From the NCBI GenBank assembly GCA_037482015.1, contig JBBFKT010000006.1, positions 1-64,000 of the forward strand: a stretch of 64,000 bases of DNA, given 5' to 3'. Positions 63,406 to 64,000 of this stretch are shown here, piece by piece. The first letter of the stretch is position 1, and each line of letters opens with the position of its first letter. Made by a program: the position numbers and the translations under genes. This stretch comes from Thermodesulforhabdaceae bacterium (GTDB taxonomy: Bacteria; Desulfobacterota; Syntrophobacteria; Syntrophobacterales; Thermodesulforhabdaceae). The notes under the pieces were generated by a model. That model was not told the DNA's origin, did no database searches, and was given only the letters and a program-made list of their open reading frames with translations.

Positions 63406-63782
63406 GATGTTTCCTCCTTTTTGACTTGTTTTTTAAAAGCCGGGGAACAAATTTGATAACGATCGACTGTGTCGATTCGGAATATAACTTCTTTAATCGC
63501 TGGATCATCTTCAAGCCACTCTTCCAGAAATTGAATCAATATCTTAGCGTAAGGATTGGGAGTTTCTTTATAGACGCGGTAATTGACCCACAGGTTCTCC
63601 TTTGAGTAAGTAATGAGATCAGCTTCTTCTAGCACTTTCAGGTGTTTTGATACAGTTGGTTGGGCAAGTCCGATTAGAGCCTGTATTTCACAAACACACA
63701 TTTCCCTTTTCAAAAGGGCTTTTAAAATTTTAACTCTGTTAGGTTCAGACAAAGCCTTCATGACTTTTATAAACTGTTTCAT
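63396..63782 (-). CDS. ArsR-family metal or redox-sensing repressor
   Basis: 128 residues from the ATG at 63782, chosen because AAGGAAAA precedes it and because an in-frame ATG at 63821 overlaps the likely promoter -10. The winged helix lies in about residues 7-85 (LSEPNRVKILKALL, ALIGLAQPTVSKHLKVLEEADLI). REMCVCEI gives the cysteine pair used by many ArsR proteins to bind As(III) or other metals. It probably represses its own operon with the thioredoxin and DGC genes. The inducer is inferred only from the cysteines. Confidence 0.88.
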   Translation of the reverse strand: MKQFIKVMKALSEPNRVKILKALLKREMCVCEIQALIGLAQPTVSKHLKVLEEADLITYSKENLWVNYRVYKETPNPYAKILIQFLEEWLEDDPAIKEVIFRIDTVDRYQICSPAFKKQVKKEETSWM

Positions 63783-63818
63783 TTGAGCTTTTCCTTTCTT
63801 GACGTATTCATAAATGCT

Positions 63819-63845
63819 CATATAGTTTGATGGTTAAAAAGTCAA
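63819..63845 (-). promoter_or_regulatory. possible promoter of the arsR operon
   Basis: Minus-strand TTGACT (63845-63840) and TATATG (63824-63819) are 15 bases apart, short but close to the start. An ArsR operator could overlap it; no strong dyad was seen. Confidence 0.35.
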
Positions 63846-63971
63846 TAAAATTCCCTGCTTCAAAAGAATGATTGTGTTATAGTTTATTCTCACTTTAAGG
63901 AAAAGGTTCAAGAAAAAACAGACTTCATCAAAAGGAATGGAATAATCTTTAATGAGAAGGAGAGCCTCAAA

Positions 63972-64000
63972 ATGGACACCTTTAAGAAGCGCTTATTTCA
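63972..64000 (+). CDS. start of a gene cut by the window end
   Basis: An ATG at 63972 (MDTFKKRLF...) follows AGAAGGAGAG with a spacing of 8-9 bases. Only nine codons are visible, so no function can be given. A TGTTATAGT extended -10 near 63880 could be its promoter. Confidence 0.5.

Overview
The window reads as chromosomal DNA of a strictly anaerobic, sulfate-reducer-like member of the Desulfobacterota (former Deltaproteobacteria, Syntrophobacter-type lineage). This is inferred from the gene content: folD, fhs, metV and metF of the methyl branch of the Wood-Ljungdahl pathway; a large HdrA-type flavoprotein with two MvhD-type electron adaptors; a sodium-pump decarboxylase membrane module; rubrerythrin; a complete Liv amino-acid transporter; and several small families (DUF6485, DUF3786, DGC, zinc-ribbon) common in that phylum. 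No 16S rRNA is present, so the assignment is an inference. I see no rRNA, tRNA, CRISPR array, intact insertion sequence or prophage.

Layout. 1-512: non-coding, palindromic dispersed repeats. 0.5-1.7 kb: TetR-type regulator overlapping an acyl carrier protein. 1.7-6.4 kb: a lone lysozyme-like protein, short-chain fatty acid transporter, DUF6485, isochorismatase-type hydrolase and cbiD. 6.4-11.1 kb (minus): porin, lipoprotein, glnS. 11.6-19.3 kb: gyrB, gyrA, gpsA and a histidine kinase. 19.6-25.6 kb: hdrA-like plus mvhD, facing folD and fhs. 26.1-29.0 kb: a PPDK-like protein with an unfamiliar C-terminal domain. 29.5-34.0 kb: a frameshifted sensor kinase and its sigma54 response regulator. 34.3-37.8 kb: oadG, oadB (split), CBS protein, SLC13-type carboxylate carrier; then an exported beta-carbonic anhydrase. 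39.2-45.0 kb: dnaN, ridA, mvhD-metV-metF, ROK kinase, DsbC-like protein. 45.0-46.0 kb: a second cluster of the same dispersed repeats. 46.0-51.3 kb: livJHMGF and rubrerythrin. 51.6-59.1 kb: purM, moxR, DUF58, transglutaminase, RecB-like helicase. 59.1-64.0 kb: an operon ending in a diadenylate-cyclase-like protein, DUF3786, a thioesterase, and an arsR-thioredoxin-DGC operon.

How the genes fit together. Fhs, FolD, MetV and MetF carry out the one-carbon steps from formate to methyl-tetrahydrofolate. The HdrA-like protein and two MvhD paralogues sit beside these genes in two separate places and probably connect the methylene-THF step, or another low-potential redox couple, to an electron-confurcating/bifurcating complex. 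The Oad membrane subunits and the SLC13 carrier suggest sodium-coupled carboxylate metabolism. The fatty-acid and branched-chain amino-acid transporters suggest use of organic acids and amino acids.

Best candidates for something new: the 962-residue PPDK-like protein that lacks the PEP-binding barrel, the operon of the diadenylate-cyclase-like protein, the two-place HdrA/MvhD/MetVF arrangement, and the composite palindromic repeat family. Three genes need a sequence check: the HisKA frameshift near 32.0 kb, the one-base frameshift in oadB near 35.25 kb, and the missing canonical start of the DUF58 gene near 53.6 kb.
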